NCBI GenBank assembly: GCA_963971285.1
Contig: OZ020253.1
Span: forward strand, 16,566,528-16,630,527
DNA: 64,000 bases
Source of the DNA: Astropecten irregularis
Lineage: Eukaryota > Echinodermata > Asteroidea > Paxillosida > Astropectinidae
Direction of reading: 5' to 3'
Shown: positions 51,975 to 63,830 of the stretch, one piece after another
How positions within the stretch are numbered: position 1 is the first letter of the stretch
Layout: every line of letters begins with the position of its first letter
Position numbers and translations under genes: made by a program
Notes under the pieces: generated by a model
The model's database searches: none
Told to the model about the DNA's origin: nothing
What the model saw: only the letters and a program-made list of their open reading frames with translations

Positions 51975-54473
51975 AGTGCCATTGCCTTGTTCCATTTTTG
52001 CGTATTATGTACCGGTACATTGTACTGTTGATACAGTGTATAATTATTACAGAGCATGTTCACAAACTTATATTTTATATCAGTGTTTTTTGCTAAATAT
52101 TTACTGAAAAATGGACAGAATTTATTAAATTACCTTTTTGGAAATGGAATGACACTTTTGATAGATTTCAGCTTTGACAGCTAATTTCAACATCACTTTT
52201 ACGTGTATAAAGGATTATTTTATTTAACAAATACAAATACCACTTACATACCTTTTCTAATTGCTAAATTGTGTGGCAAAATTCACTGATCAGAATTTTT
52301 GAAGTTGATGTGTCACAGTTAAGTTTAAAAGCCAACTTAGTAGACACATATTGTACTAATGTACTAATGTACATAATGTAACAGACTTGTCCAGCTTGAA
52401 ACAAAAAGAAATTAGTTTGATCATGGAGGTACCATGATACAGGATATTTCAAAACCAGATGTGAAATTAAATGTGAAATATAAGATCATGTGTCCATACT
52501 ACTAGTACTACTTTCATGGAGGAAGGAAGATGACCTTTTCCTGTTTCCATGCTCTCATGTGTTGTGCAACATATGTGCAAGTATTTGAAAAAAAGGAAAC
52601 AAACAAAAACAGCCTTTATTTTGGAGAATCATTTGTTTCAAATACTGAGATATTCTACTGTCACAACAACATCTGGAGCTGTTTCACCATGTTGGAGTTG
52701 ATTTCACAGTGGTGACGTGGCATGCTCATATGTAGATCTTTAGAGAATTTTAGATACAGAGAGAAATTATCTTATGGTTGACTAAACTATGCATGGATTT
52801 TACTTCAAACATGACTCTGAATCAGCTTGGCCTTATCTTACAAGTGTTGTTTATCTTGTACAGTTCCAGGTACAAGGGTCAGTGGTTGATAGCACCATAG
52901 CCTTTTCTACAGGGTGGTAGCTAGGCGAGTGAGCACTGGAACTGTGATCACACCTTGGATTTCCTTAAAAGCTGAAGTTCAGTTTCCCAGAGGCAGGTAA
53001 GACATGAACATTCTTCCCATTATTGCAAGTTACAGGAATGCTCATACAGTTTAGGTACAGGTCATATCCTTGGGAATCACCAATGGAATTATAATAGACC
53101 TGTTGCTGTACTGTGTGCTGTGCATGGTGTCTACAGTACACATGATGTGTGTGTTGAAACAATTTTGTAAGTTCAAAGTTCAAACACTGCCTGTGTAGTA
53201 ACTTGGAAAGGATCCACCCCTTTACTCTACATGTACGTACTGGCTATGTGTGTTTTTGTGGATATGTGAAGGCCTACTGTATGCATATTACACTAAGTCT
53301 ACAAAGTGCTACTTTGGGGGTGCTGTACGTGTCCACTGTACAATACACGTAATGTACATAACGTATACTTTTGTTTAAAAATGTTGGTTGAAGCTTTACT
53401 TGTATTAAACTAATGTAGTTGAAATGTAGGCCTATAGGGGCCTAAATGTCAGGCATACAACTTTCCTTGGATCATGTATAAATATGTACAAATTTGCACA
53501 ACCTGTGCTCATAAATTACATGTACACGTAGACTTACATGTTCATGTACACAGGGATGTGATTTATCAGAATGTCTCCTGATTTCAGGATTTTTTTGTGA
53601 CCCAAATTCCCAAAATTTTATTGATTTTCAGCCCAATTTTGTGTTACTTAAAGTTAAATGCAGTTACAGGATTTTCCTGAAAAGCTAATCATACCCCTGT
53701 GTACAGCATGGGGGTACTGTGCACATCAAATAGTTCAGTTTTTGGGGTACAATCAATTTAAACAAACATCATCATCAATTCACCAAAGTTTTGTCCAAGA
53801 GATGCCCATACAATTTATGTCAATGTGTGACGTAGTCGATTCTAACTAAAGCACTAAATCGGGCAAAATGTTCAACAATCGTAAAATCATGCAAGCCTTT
53901 GCCAACGTTCTCTATGATACAGTGTATGTAGGCTGTATCATCTACTGGACATACACCTGTTTTAATACTTGAGTTGCTTGACCTGGAATTTGAAGCTTGA
54001 AATGTCTGTGGAAATAAGGTAACCAGGTCTCATGCCCTGCAGGCCTTTTGAAGAAATTCCAAGGCTAGCCCAGCCTGACCTTGGCTCTGCTGGCCAGAAA
54101 AGACTTCAGATTTTCAGAATTTCTGACTCTGCTAGCACTTGTACATTATATACATGGTACAGTTCCTCCAACAGTACTTGTAATCAAGTGTCCAACTCGA
54201 ATGTCCAAGTACTCAAACTATGGTACTTGTAATCGGGCTACAAAATACTCTGAACTCGACATCCCAAAATTGTACTGGACCATTTAAGTACTCGTACTCG
54301 ATTTACAGTACTCGATAAAAAAAATCCTTTAAGTTAATTTACCAAACATAAACACAGACATTGAGTCTTCCACCGTTACTCTTTGGTACAAAACATACAA
54401 ATGTTCTTCCAATATTTTTGTTTCCACTTTGCAGATTTCTTTGTAATGTTCCAGTGAATTTCAGGCAGCCAAC

Positions 54474-54492
54474 ATGTCTTCAAAGAAAAGGG
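54474..54492 (+). CDS. Dab exon with start codon
   Basis: ATG in context AACATGT, encoding MSSKKR plus one base, donor AGGG|gtaggt. The exon probably starts at 54435 or 54465, after ctttgcag or aatttcag, so an upstream noncoding exon is expected. Confidence 0.8.
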
Positions 54493-57400
54493 GTAGGTTT
54501 GGGTTAATTAACTGGTGATAACAAATAAACAGTGTTAATAGTAATTTCTTTCCATGTTAAGTTTTTATCAAACAAAGAATTACAGATTTTTTCAAATCTA
54601 AAAAGAAGAAAATGTTATAACCCTAATAATTGTATTATATTATAAAAAAAGAGTGACTATAGAAACTTGCAGAATAAGATTTTGACAATTTGTGTTATAT
54701 CTCAAAATTGCAACAGAAATTTGAAATTCAAAGTGACAGTCTTTGCCATTGACATCGGAGTTATCCATTTTTAACAGGTCATATTGCTCTTCACTATATA
54801 CTGTTCGTTGATTATATATGTTTTATTTTATATTTGTCAACAGAAGATAGGGAAGCCCGGTTCAAGCAGTTTGGGGAGAACTTCCGTGCCAAAATGATCG
54901 GGATTGACTCGGTTCAAGAGGCTAGGGGTGACAGCATGTGCCTTGGAGCCATGAGTAAAATGAAGGTGAAGCAGAGTTTAGCTTTTGTTTTGGTTGAAGA
55001 TCGAGCAAGTAAAGCTCTGTGCAATACATAGGTCTACACATTTGCACATGTGTAATTGGACTTTTCTTATATATTGAAAGAATACCTGAAAGAATATGAG
55101 GTGGGACTGGGTTCGCACCTTAAAATTCTGCAGCTGATTTCACGAAATGTTGCGTAACGTACGCAACGTACAAATGTTGCATAAGTTTCATGAAACGGCC
55201 ATAACTTGTGCAACCAAGGCAGGAAAATGTTGCGTAAGGTACGCAGGAAAATGTTGAGTAAGTAACGCAACAAAATGTTGCGTATGCAACATTTGAAGTT
55301 TCGTAAAATCGCCTGCTGGTCATCTTCTTAACAAAAACCATGCTGGACTGAGTTTTGACTTGAGAGAGAGAAAAAAAAACAGGAAAGAAAATGAGTTGGT
55401 GTAAAATGATTCCTAGTCCAGTTTTGCAGACTAGGGTATACCCATACTTGGTATTGGATTATTTCATGTCTGTTACATGTCTCAAGTCAAGTCACATGTG
55501 CTATGTATGTACTGTAGTCATGAGTCATTCCACCGGGCTTGGTCATGCTATGTGTTCAGTGTTCATATTATGACCTATGAGTGGAGTCATACTGGATAAT
55601 ATCCTTTCCCATGACTCTTTATAATCGGCATTTTACTTTCCTGTTGTGTAAATCCAGACCATTCTAACTTAAAGAATAGCTGTGAATGTGCACGTATTGA
55701 AGGATAGTGTTATTTACATGTATAAGGTTGCTAGATTTAAGCCTTTTAGTCCACAGTGTGGTGCAACACTAGTTTTTCTTGCCGTGAACTTTACAAATAT
55801 TGCTGGGGGCAAAGCTCGTTTTGATCAATAAGTAACCAAGTGTGTTGGTTTTGGCCATTACACAAATTATTGATAAGAAACTTTTTTTCAGTCAAGGATA
55901 CTGCAAGCCTGGAAATAAATGGAGGCCACGGAGGTCATGGCCTTTGTTGCCGTGGTTCTTGGCCTTGGTGCCCCCTTCAAATGTTTCCATAGACATTATG
56001 ATTTTCCAATGGAAGTGCCCCTTGCTATGGAAAATTGGCCTTGCCCTCACCAAACCTTATTTCCAGCCCCTGAAACTGCATAATTTAGTTTTGTACAAAA
56101 TGTCAAAAGTTCAAAAACCTTTATCTCATTACTTTTGTGGAAACAACCAAAATATTACAGTTTTATAAATAGCATCTGTAAAATTAATGACAGAAGGCAA
56201 ATATAATGTAAAGAAATAACTGCTTGTCAGATAGAAAACACTGATTACCTGGCATTGTGGGAATCAGTGCTGGGAGATGTATGAATGTTTAAAAGCAATG
56301 TTCAGTAAATCTACAATCTGGGGCCAATTTCATAAAACTGTTAAGCACAAAAATTTGCTTAGCACAAAAATGTCTCGCCCTATAAAACAAACCACCATTG
56401 AAAATTCTATTTGATATTCATGGTCAGCGATCAACAACCAAAGAACGATAACAAGTGATACACAACACGTGGAAATTTGGTTCTTAATCCTGTTTTTATT
56501 AAGACAGAAATGTCATGCTTAGCACATTTTTGTGCTAAACATTTTTATGAAATTGGCCCCTGTTTTCAAAATTGCGCGAATCATAAGAGCATTATTGGTT
56601 TTGAAGAGTGGAGCCTTTACAAGAAGCATTTATTTCATGAAGGCACAGACTTCATTTTGATGTTGACAAATTGTCTTTGCTGGATGAACAGGCATAAATT
56701 GCATACTGATCTCAAAATGACTTCTATTCTGATTAATTTAAGTCATGAAAAGTGAACAAACAAAAATTGACTGGAGCGGCTGAGGTGGATTCGAACCAGT
56801 GATCTCCAGAATATCGTACTGGAGATTGCTGGTTCGAATGAATCGAATCCCGCTCCATGGTCCATGCAGTCAATTTTTCTTTGTTCACTTTTCAATGACT
56901 TAAAATTAAATCAGTTTCCCTTGTGGGTATTTGATGATCTAATTAATTTCAACTTTCCTGCTAGACAAAAATCATTCAAAGAGCAGTATGAGGGTGGAAT
57001 TTATTTGCAATAGGCCTATTTGAATTCTCCAACTTTTTTTTTTTATTGAAATGACATTTTTCCCCAATAACTGAATTATAGTTATTCAAAATTATGTTTC
57101 CAGCACCAGTGTGAATTGACAGATCCAATATTAAAGCCCCTGCCACTGCACACATACTGCACACATTGGAAATGAACATAATGTTCCTTAGTCTCCAGTA
57201 TATGTATGCAGGTGCACACATGTCGGACATAAACTGCAGACATAGATTATGGCTGATCAGAAACAATGGGGGCGGGGCTTAATGGATTGATTTTCTTGTC
57301 CTGGTAGCTGGGATAACCCAGTTACATTTTGCAATTGGCATGCGAAAGACATTGCCGGCAATGATGTGTACGGAATTAAACTAAACATGACTGTTTCATT

Positions 57401-60400
57401 TTTGTTTGTACAAAAATGTTAGAATCAAGTGACTATTTTTCAATACCATGATCAACACCACCTTCTCTACATGTGTTTGGGCTTTGAGAGGGAATCAAAG
57501 TAATTTAAAAACATGTTTTTGTTTGTCTTTATTTACAGGCGTTAGTTAAGGCATCAGGAGAACATAAACAGCAGATTATCATCAACGTTTCTTTAGAAGG
57601 TGTCAAGATAATTGACTTGAAGACATTGGTAAGAGGTTTGATAAATTGTAACAATTTTTACTCCAATTTCAACTCAAGTTATGGTTTTTATTTTAGGCGT
57701 TGAGTTCTGTGGTGGTAGTTGTATACTCTTTGGTGATCTAACGTTTTATAGAATAGGCACATATTTTTTAATCGCCGGTTTTATAAAAATGATTTCAAGA
57801 ACTGAAAATGATTTCATTATCATTTACATGTTTGTCGTTGTCAAAATCACCATATACGGGACAGTTACAAATACCATGATTACATGTGTTTTTACATAAG
57901 CACCATTGTTTGTTTTTCAGATTGAAATCTGTGTGTTTTTAAAAATCCAGGTCATTCCACCCATCAAGCCATTTGCGAGTTAAATCTGAATAGTATCTGG
58001 TACACAGACTTCTTTCATTGCATATGAACACTCCAGTTTGAATTTCCCAGACTGAAGAATCTGTCGCTATATCGCATGATTCGGAGCAAGCTTTTGCTTA
58101 GACGTCTTGTACAAAATTAATGATTTGTTCATAATGGATAAGAATGGCACAAAAGAACCAGTCCATTCCAGATACAAGTATCACTGTGCAAAAGCTTGCC
58201 CTGAATCATGTGCCATAGCAACCGAGTCTTTATTAGTCTGGGAAATTCAAACTGGGGTGTTTATATGCTGTGAAAGAAGCCTGTGTACCAGACACATTTC
58301 ACAAATGGCTTATTACTACCTCTCATTCCAATGGACCCTTCCGGCCTGTCAATCAAACCGTGCTCATTGACCAATTGGAGGACGCCTTTTAATCATGTGA
58401 CCACGAAAGCCTCGGTCAAACTCGGTCACATGCTAAAACATACACATGGGCGGGGCTTAAGAGCAGAACCGGAACGGTCCATTGGAGGACGCCTTTTAAT
58501 CAGGTGACCACGGAAGCCTCGGTCAAACTCGGTCACATGCTTTATGTAAAACACACATTTGCGAGGCTTAAGAGCAAAGCCGAAACGGTCCATAATGCTC
58601 CCAAGTTAGGTGTTCGAACATTTTATCGATTGCAGACATGATAAAGTAACACATCTTGTATCTTTTTGTTCTCACCTACAGACCAACTTACACACACATG
58701 AAGTCATCAAGATCTCCTTCATCTCCAGAGATCCCAGCGACAAAAGAGCATTTGGCTATGTCTACGGAGAGGCGGGGAATCACAAGTTCTTTGCCATTAA
58801 AACACAAAATCAAGTATGTTTGTGATGTCAGACGGATGTCAGACTGGGGCCAATTTCATAGAGAAAAATTGCTTAGCACAAAAATGGATTGCCCGATAAA
58901 ACAAACCACCGTTGAAAAATCGCTTTGATATTCATGGTCAGTGAACAACTGCCAAAGAACAATTGCAAGTGATACACAACACTTGGAAATGTTGTTGTTA
59001 ACACTGTTTTTATTAAATCATCAAATAACCACAAGGGAAACTGACTGAATTTATTTAGTCATTGAAAAGTGAACAAGGAAAAATTGACTTCTTTGTTCAC
59101 TTTTCAATGACTGTTTTTGTTAAGGCAGAAATGTCATGCTTAGCGATTCTTTGTGCTAAGCAGCTCTATGAAACTTCAACAGTACAAAACAATTGAACAG
59201 ACTGTTCAAAATTACTAAAAGAATTACAGAAATTGTGAACATTGAATACAAAGATTCTCAGGTAAATTATTTCCATTGTCACAAGATCTTCAGTATGTAT
59301 CTTCTGTATTTCTACACATTCCTAGGCTGATGAACTGGTGCTTGCCCTGAAGGACCTATTTGAGATTGTGCTGGCCAATAAACAGAAGGAGGTTGAGGAA
59401 CAAAAGAAGAGGATGGAAGAGACTACGGTGTACTTGAAGCCCAGCTATGACAACCCTCTGGGTTCACCACCTGCAAAGGATGCAGCTGAGAACATCTACT
59501 CGGTAAGCCCCAGCTATTGAACTATGGCCCTTTACGAATCCACAGCTTTGGCTTTGGCTTTGGCTTTGGCTTGGGCTTGGGCTTGGGCTCTGTCATCTGA
59601 AAGCTAAAAATACAGGTTTGTTGTTTTTCCCTGAGGTTGAAGCTCCATTTCTATGTTGGAAACAAAGTATCTACTTCAAAACCGCACCCAAAACCTCTAT
59701 TTTGATACCTGTTACTGTCAATTGAATGTAAGAAATGGAGCCAAAGCTGGAGACGGAGCCCAAGCAAAGGTTTCGTAAAGGTCCTATCTAGGTAAGGGGT
59801 CGTCTTTACCAGCGGCATTCATTTTGTTAATGTTGAGTATGAATTGCAGCATTGTCAAAAGAGGGCGGCAAACACAAAGTGCTCAAAGTGTGTAACAGAC
59901 CCAGTCCCCAAATTAATCAAAAGAATGTCGGTCAAGACTAGGTAATGGGATGCACTCGGCTGTTTCCCTTTTAATATCTGAACATTCATGCTAAAGATAA
60001 CTTCAATATTGTTGACAGACCCAATTCACTTCTTCCAGAAATTCGATATCAGTAATTCCTGAAACTTGTTGAAGCTATGTTAAGGCAGGGGTGAGCTCAA
60101 CTTTCCTGTTTGTTTTGAAAAACCCCATATTTTTAAGGACAACTTCACATTTTGACACCCACAAATTAACATTTTTGATTCTCGGGTTTGGCAGGTCTGC
60201 ATTTTGTGCATGAAATGAAAGAATAGGAGCAAGCGAATAATCATTGATTGGCATTGACGTTGCATTGTATTATAATTGCAGGAATCTCCAGTGACACCTG
60301 CAGAAGCACCTGTCGCGGGGGCAGACCCACCATTGGCCAGTCTGGTTACCCTAGAGGACCAAGTCAGCAGTCTCCAAATGGTACGTACCATCAATCAAAT

Positions 60401-63400
60401 TTAGCCATATCCCAAACCGAAAGGGACATAACAATAGGCCTTTTCCCACTGGACTTAATCTCGGGATGGTTGGTCCTGGGGTGACGTGTGGGTGAAAACA
60501 AGCCATGTTTCCCACTTGATATCTACACCCTACACCAGCCCCCAAGACACCCCCGTATTGAGTTTAACCCTGCTTGGGACTAGGGTTGAAATGCTTATTT
60601 CCGGGGCGAGACACTTTCCTTGGTCGAGAACAGTAGTGTGAAATGGGTCGAGGTGAGTTTGCCCTAGGGCGAACAATGGCATAAAATTACTGTTATAAAT
60701 AGTACACTGACAAGCCATGCATGCACACTTTATTAGAAGCATCAGCCCGCCCCTCAAGTATGAAACGATGGTGACAATCCCTGTAGCGAACTCACCTGTG
60801 GGCAAGGTATGTATGTTTTGAGAGGAACAAGTGGGAATCAAATCTAGATTGAACTCAGGGGTGAAGAATTCTGTGCGTCACCTCAGGGCAGCCCCGGGAC
60901 AACCCCTGGAGTTGGTTCACTCTGGGGATGAGTGCTCTAGTTGGAAAAGACCTTTTGTATCATGACTGCAATCCCCAAAGTGGCATTGCCTGGGCTTTTC
61001 TGTACCTGGAATAATAGTAAAACAAATATTTGTAGTCAAATTATAATAATTAAATAGTAATAATTAAGGCATTTATATAGCGTTCTTACTCAAGTGGTAT
61101 CACATTGCTTTACAGTATTATTATTCCTAGTCATCGTGCCCATTGACATTCCTGAAACAATCTCAGCTCCCTGGGGAGTATAATATAGCCCACAGCTGCC
61201 TGCAAAGTGCACAAGGGTTAATCAAGCACACAAAGCCATCTCAATCCTCATGGGTACCCATTCACACCTTGGAGAAAAGGAGCAATATGTGACAGAGCGT
61301 CTTGCCCAAGGACATGAGCCCCACTAACCCATGGCTGGATTTGAACCCACAATCTGTAGATGGATCCCTCCGGCCTGTCAATCAAGCTGTGCGCATTGAC
61401 CAATTGAAGGACACCTTTTAATCAGGTGACCATGAAAGCCTCTGTCAAACTCAGTTACGTACATACTGTATGTAAAACGCACACGTGGGCGGGACTTAAG
61501 AGAAGAGCCGGAACGGTTCTTTGGCCACAAGACCTTGAGTACGACACTCCAGACCTGCTTTATTGTAGTTGGCCGGGGTATTGCTAGTCTGAGTATCACC
61601 TGATCTTCTACGTACGAACATCTGATACATGCGTACATGCAAATATTATGCACATTTAATAGCCAATCAGATCTATTTTGAGAAAATTCTGGGTCGTGAC
61701 AGATGATGTTGACCTAGGTGTCACTGTCAGTGCTGGGTAACTGGCTTGCATAATCAATCAGGAAATCTGCACGCATGCGATAGACGCTTGCTCCCTGTAC
61801 AACGGTCGAGTACGTTTATCACATAAGACTAGGGTATTATTGGGGCTACTGTGACTATCAGTGGGGGCATTTCATGAGGGCAAAACAGATATTCCATACA
61901 TGCAGTGTCACTGTGTGTATTACATTTGTTGCTGAATGGGGAAGGGGCTTTCATTGGGAGATATGCTCTATTTCCTTCCTTCCCCTTGAGTGACACGCCT
62001 CCTGCGTGAGTACCGTTATTATTCCATTTATAGTTTGTGTTCTCAAGATCCTAATAGATACAATACTTGCATGTAATGGGGATGAAACCCATATAACTCC
62101 ATTGGCATATAGCTATAGTCTGCAGTCTGACTACATGTACATAATTTGACAGCGCTTTTACTGGAGAGTATCATACAAGTCTACCGGTAATCTCAAAATA
62201 GCCCTGTGTCTGGGTTCAGTAATCTAATAATAACGTGCTCTATTTGCAGTCCCTGCCCAAGTTGGGCACTGGCTTGCTGTGTAAATTACGGACATACTGT
62301 ACGCAGTGGAAGAGATGACTAATAGCGCAGGATATTAGGAGGTTCCTGTTCATGAGCTCTGTGACCACTGCGGTGTGCACACTTTGTTGATACCGCAGAA
62401 ATCTACAGAGTGGAGGATTTTTACTGTCATATTTTCAAGGATGCTAGGCCTTGAATGTGATGTATTGTCAAGTTCATTCAGTCTTTGTTGTATGGGATTT
62501 GTTCACATGGAGATCCCAACATGTCAGACGTGAACTCGATTGTTTAAATCGGGAAATAAAGCACTTGATTAGTTCTGAAACTTTGACATCGAGATAGAAA
62601 CCATCGGATCACCTTCACCGGGCTTTTGACTAGTGAATCCAAGATGTCAGCTGTGTTGAGGAAGCGCTCAACATCTACACTTAAGCGGCCAAAAGGGGTC
62701 CGTTTCTCTCAAGAAATTGAGTACTTCCCAACCTACCGTGAGGACATGGATGAAAGGGAATGCATGTCGGCTGACAAGCTGCTAGGGGAGTGGAATCGTC
62801 AGATGCGACAGGAGGGATTTGACGAGACGTTGTCATGGATTTGTCACCTGCTGGAAATTCACAAAAAGTTCTGCGATTATGTAGCGTGTGTGAGTGACTG
62901 GGTCATACGTGTACATGCACATGTACACATGGTTGTTAATAATGTACACGTTTACATGCATACAATACGTCATGTGCATGTTCACTTAGTGTATATGTAG
63001 ATGTTGGCACATGGTCACATCATTGTTAAAATACATGTAGTGACTTGTTTATATTTACAGTAGTTTATTATCAGTGTCCATAGAGATGCAATATCGTATT
63101 GACAGGTGTATTGACAAACTGTATTGACAATATTGTCATGCTTGTTTTTCTTGATCATTATACAACAGCAATGATAAATGTGACTACAGCATGCATTTTA
63201 TTGCATTAATTCATATGTCAATTTTTATCTTCAGGGTATCACAGCCATGGAGAATCTGGACCTTGCTGGTTCTGAACCAGACCCATTCAGTCCTAATGCC
63301 CCAGCCAGCCCTCCACCAGCAACGGCTGACCCCTTCGCACCAGTTTCCTCGGAGCCACCACAGCAGCCTCCTCCTCCACTACGCCCGCCCCAGGCTGCCC

Positions 63401-63501
63401 CTCGGGCAGCTCCAAGACTGTCGCCACCTGTTGCACCAGCAGCAGCGGAACCACCAGCTGTGGCACAGACTGCATCTGCAGACCTGTTTGGCGAAGCTCC
63501 G
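54474..63501 (+). CDS. Disabled (Dab)-type PTB-domain endocytic adaptor, 5' part of gene, spliced
   Basis: Coding exons 54474-54492, 54844-54965, 57539-57628, 58682-58813, 59326-59502, 60282-60380 and 63235-63501 join in phase to 302 codons; the 3' end lies beyond the window. Residues ~8-160 are a PTB domain of Disabled type: [60 protein letters not shown] and the C-terminal helix [20 protein letters not shown]. It is followed by a coiled charged stretch, YDNP, a Pro/Ala-rich region and DPF motifs ([15 protein letters not shown]). From family knowledge, this PTB binds unphosphorylated FxNPxY in lipoprotein-receptor tails and PI(4,5)P2, and DPF motifs bind the AP-2 appendage. The DPF motifs suggest a Dab2-like clathrin adaptor role. 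A 5' noncoding exon is likely because the ATG is preceded by acceptor-like sequence. Confidence 0.92.
54844..54965 (+). CDS. Dab exon, PTB start
   Basis: Acceptor gtcaacag, donor AAG|gtgaag; 122 nt, phase 1 to 0. It encodes [20 protein letters not shown] and the [11 protein letters not shown] helix. Confidence 0.92.
55130..55318. repeat. Palindromic element with AAATGTTGCGTA tandem units
   Basis: gctgatttcacgaaatgttg and the inverse aagtttcgtaaaatcgcctg bound several aaatgttgcgta/tacgcaac units. In Dab intron 2. Confidence 0.65.
56320..56560. mobile_element. Palindromic MITE (family B), best-preserved copy
   Basis: ggggccaatttcataaaact and tttttatgaaattggcccc form the terminal inverted repeat, with gcttagcacaaaaatgtc inside. 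In Dab intron 2. Confidence 0.8.
56740..56945. repeat. Palindromic (head-to-head) tRNA-SINE-derived element
   Basis: Left arm gtgaacaaacaaaaattgac .. gattcgaaccagtgatctcc and right arm ggagattgctggttcgaat .. tcaatttttctttgttcact are inverted, followed by cagtttcccttgtgggtatt. In Dab intron 2. Confidence 0.75.
57539..57628 (+). CDS. Dab exon, PTB middle
   Basis: Acceptor tttatttacag, donor TTG|gtaaga; 30 codons, phase 0. It encodes [20 protein letters not shown] and IIDLKTL. Confidence 0.93.
58020..58290. repeat. Dispersed repeat H, copy 2
   Basis: aacactccagtttgaatttc .. ataatggataagaatggcac .. gggaaattcaaactggggtg; an inverted-repeat element as at 10625. In a Dab intron. Confidence 0.65.
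58335..58598 (+). repeat. Dispersed repeat G, tandem pair
   Basis: Two units of about 125 bases, each with ttggaggacgccttttaatc, gcctcggtcaaactcggtca and gaggcttaagagca-type sequence. In a Dab intron. Confidence 0.7.
58682..58813 (+). CDS. Dab exon, PTB core
   Basis: Acceptor ctcacctacag, donor CAA|gtatgt; 44 codons, phase 0. It encodes [20 protein letters not shown] and [10 protein letters not shown], the most conserved PTB block. A palindromic MITE starts about 34 bases after the donor. Confidence 0.94.
58847..59174. mobile_element. Palindromic MITE (family B) with nested SINE derivative
   Basis: ggggccaatttcatagagaa .. gctctatgaaac, interrupted at 59015-59112. Begins 34 bases after the PTB core exon. 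Confidence 0.75.
59015..59112. repeat. Short palindromic SINE derivative nested in a MITE
   Basis: aaccacaagggaaactgact .. cattgaaaagtgaacaagga then ttctttgttcacttttcaat; sits inside the MITE at 58847-59174. Confidence 0.7.
59326..59502 (+). CDS. Dab exon, PTB C-terminal helix and linker
   Basis: Acceptor acattcctag, donor TCG|gtaagc; 59 codons, phase 0. It encodes [20 protein letters not shown], a charged coil, and Tyr motifs [11 protein letters not shown] and AENIYS; the last resembles the ENIY tyrosine site of Dab1. Confidence 0.93.
59526..59784. mobile_element. Family C MITE, copy 6, variant hexamer
   Basis: GGCCCTTTACGAATCCACAG .. GGTTTCGTAAAGGTCC, with GGCTTT and GGCTTG units replacing GGCTCA on the left. 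The core still reads caaaacctctattttgatac. In a Dab intron. Confidence 0.75.
60282..60380 (+). CDS. Dab exon, Pro/Ala linker
   Basis: Acceptor ttataattgcag, donor ATG|gtacgt; 33 codons, phase 0. Low-complexity [20 protein letters not shown] followed by [13 protein letters not shown]. Confidence 0.85.
60990..61350. repeat. Dispersed repeat-like segment in Dab intron
   Basis: AT-rich start, aaggcatttatatagcgttc, ccttggagaaaaggagcaat and a tRNA-like ggctggatttgaacccacaa near its end: style of an old SINE/LINE 3' region. Family not recognised. Confidence 0.4.
61366..61525 (+). repeat. Dispersed repeat G, single unit
   Basis: tccctccggcctgtcaatca .. gacaccttttaatcaggtga .. acgtgggcgggacttaagag .. 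ggaacggttc. Confidence 0.65.
62644..62889 (+). CDS. Candidate alternative first exon of the Dab gene (PTB-less isoform)
   Basis: An open frame from an ATG in good context (CCAAGATGT) runs 82 codons to a strong donor TGT|gtgagt, leaving in phase 0, exactly the phase of the DPF exon at 63235. The sequence ([40 protein letters not shown]) is not repeat-like and I do not recognise it in other Dab proteins. KGVRF fits the RVxF-type docking motif for protein phosphatase 1, which is inference. It could instead be an internal exon or an unrelated nested gene. Confidence 0.45.
63235..63501 (+). CDS. Dab exon, DPF-motif region
   Basis: Acceptor tttttatcttcag, donor CCG|gtaatt; 89 codons, phase 0. Pro/Ala-rich with two DPF motifs ([17 protein letters not shown]) and DLFGEAP, typical of clathrin/AP-2 binding adaptors. 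Confidence 0.9.
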
Positions 63502-63769
63502 GTAATTTTTGCCTTTACTTCACATTAATACATAGCTGACATGGGGCCATAGATTTGCATACATGGTCACCTTGGATGACACTTTGAGGTATGCAATGTG
63601 TGAATAAATCCTGTACACTCCCTAATAACTAGCCTAACAAATAACAACTTTTTTCTATACTGTATAGTATAATGAAAAATATTCAAAAAATAAGAAATTT
63701 TTTTTAATGAATGTGATTGTATCTGTAACCTGTATGTAACTGTTTTTACTATTCTGAATCTTCTGCGAG

Positions 63770-63830
63770 CATTTTAATTGCCCTGTAATGGGGTATAATA
63801 AAGAATCTTATCTTATCTTATATTAAATTG
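63770..63830 (+). repeat. LINE-like 3' tail
   Basis: tgccctgtaatggggtataa taaagaatcttatcttatct: 3' tail with ATCTT repeats typical of LINE ends. Confidence 0.45.

Larger units (their letters stand above)
48084..54473. other. Intergenic region between divergent ABCA and Dab genes
   Basis: No exon supported. It should contain both promoters and 5' UTRs, but no TATA box or CpG island stands out. It contains a perfect 30-bp hairpin (50119-50222), an invertedly repeated element (51590-51974) and a partial element at 50757-50943; the rest is AT-rich with scattered short AGTACT/GTACTA runs. Confidence 0.75.

Noticed and set aside
13861-63501. Functional cluster linking the ABCA and Dab genes through lipid handling
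   Set aside because: Adjacent lipid-transporter and lipoprotein-receptor adaptor genes are suggestive, but nothing in the sequence shows shared regulation, and chance neighbourhood is likely.
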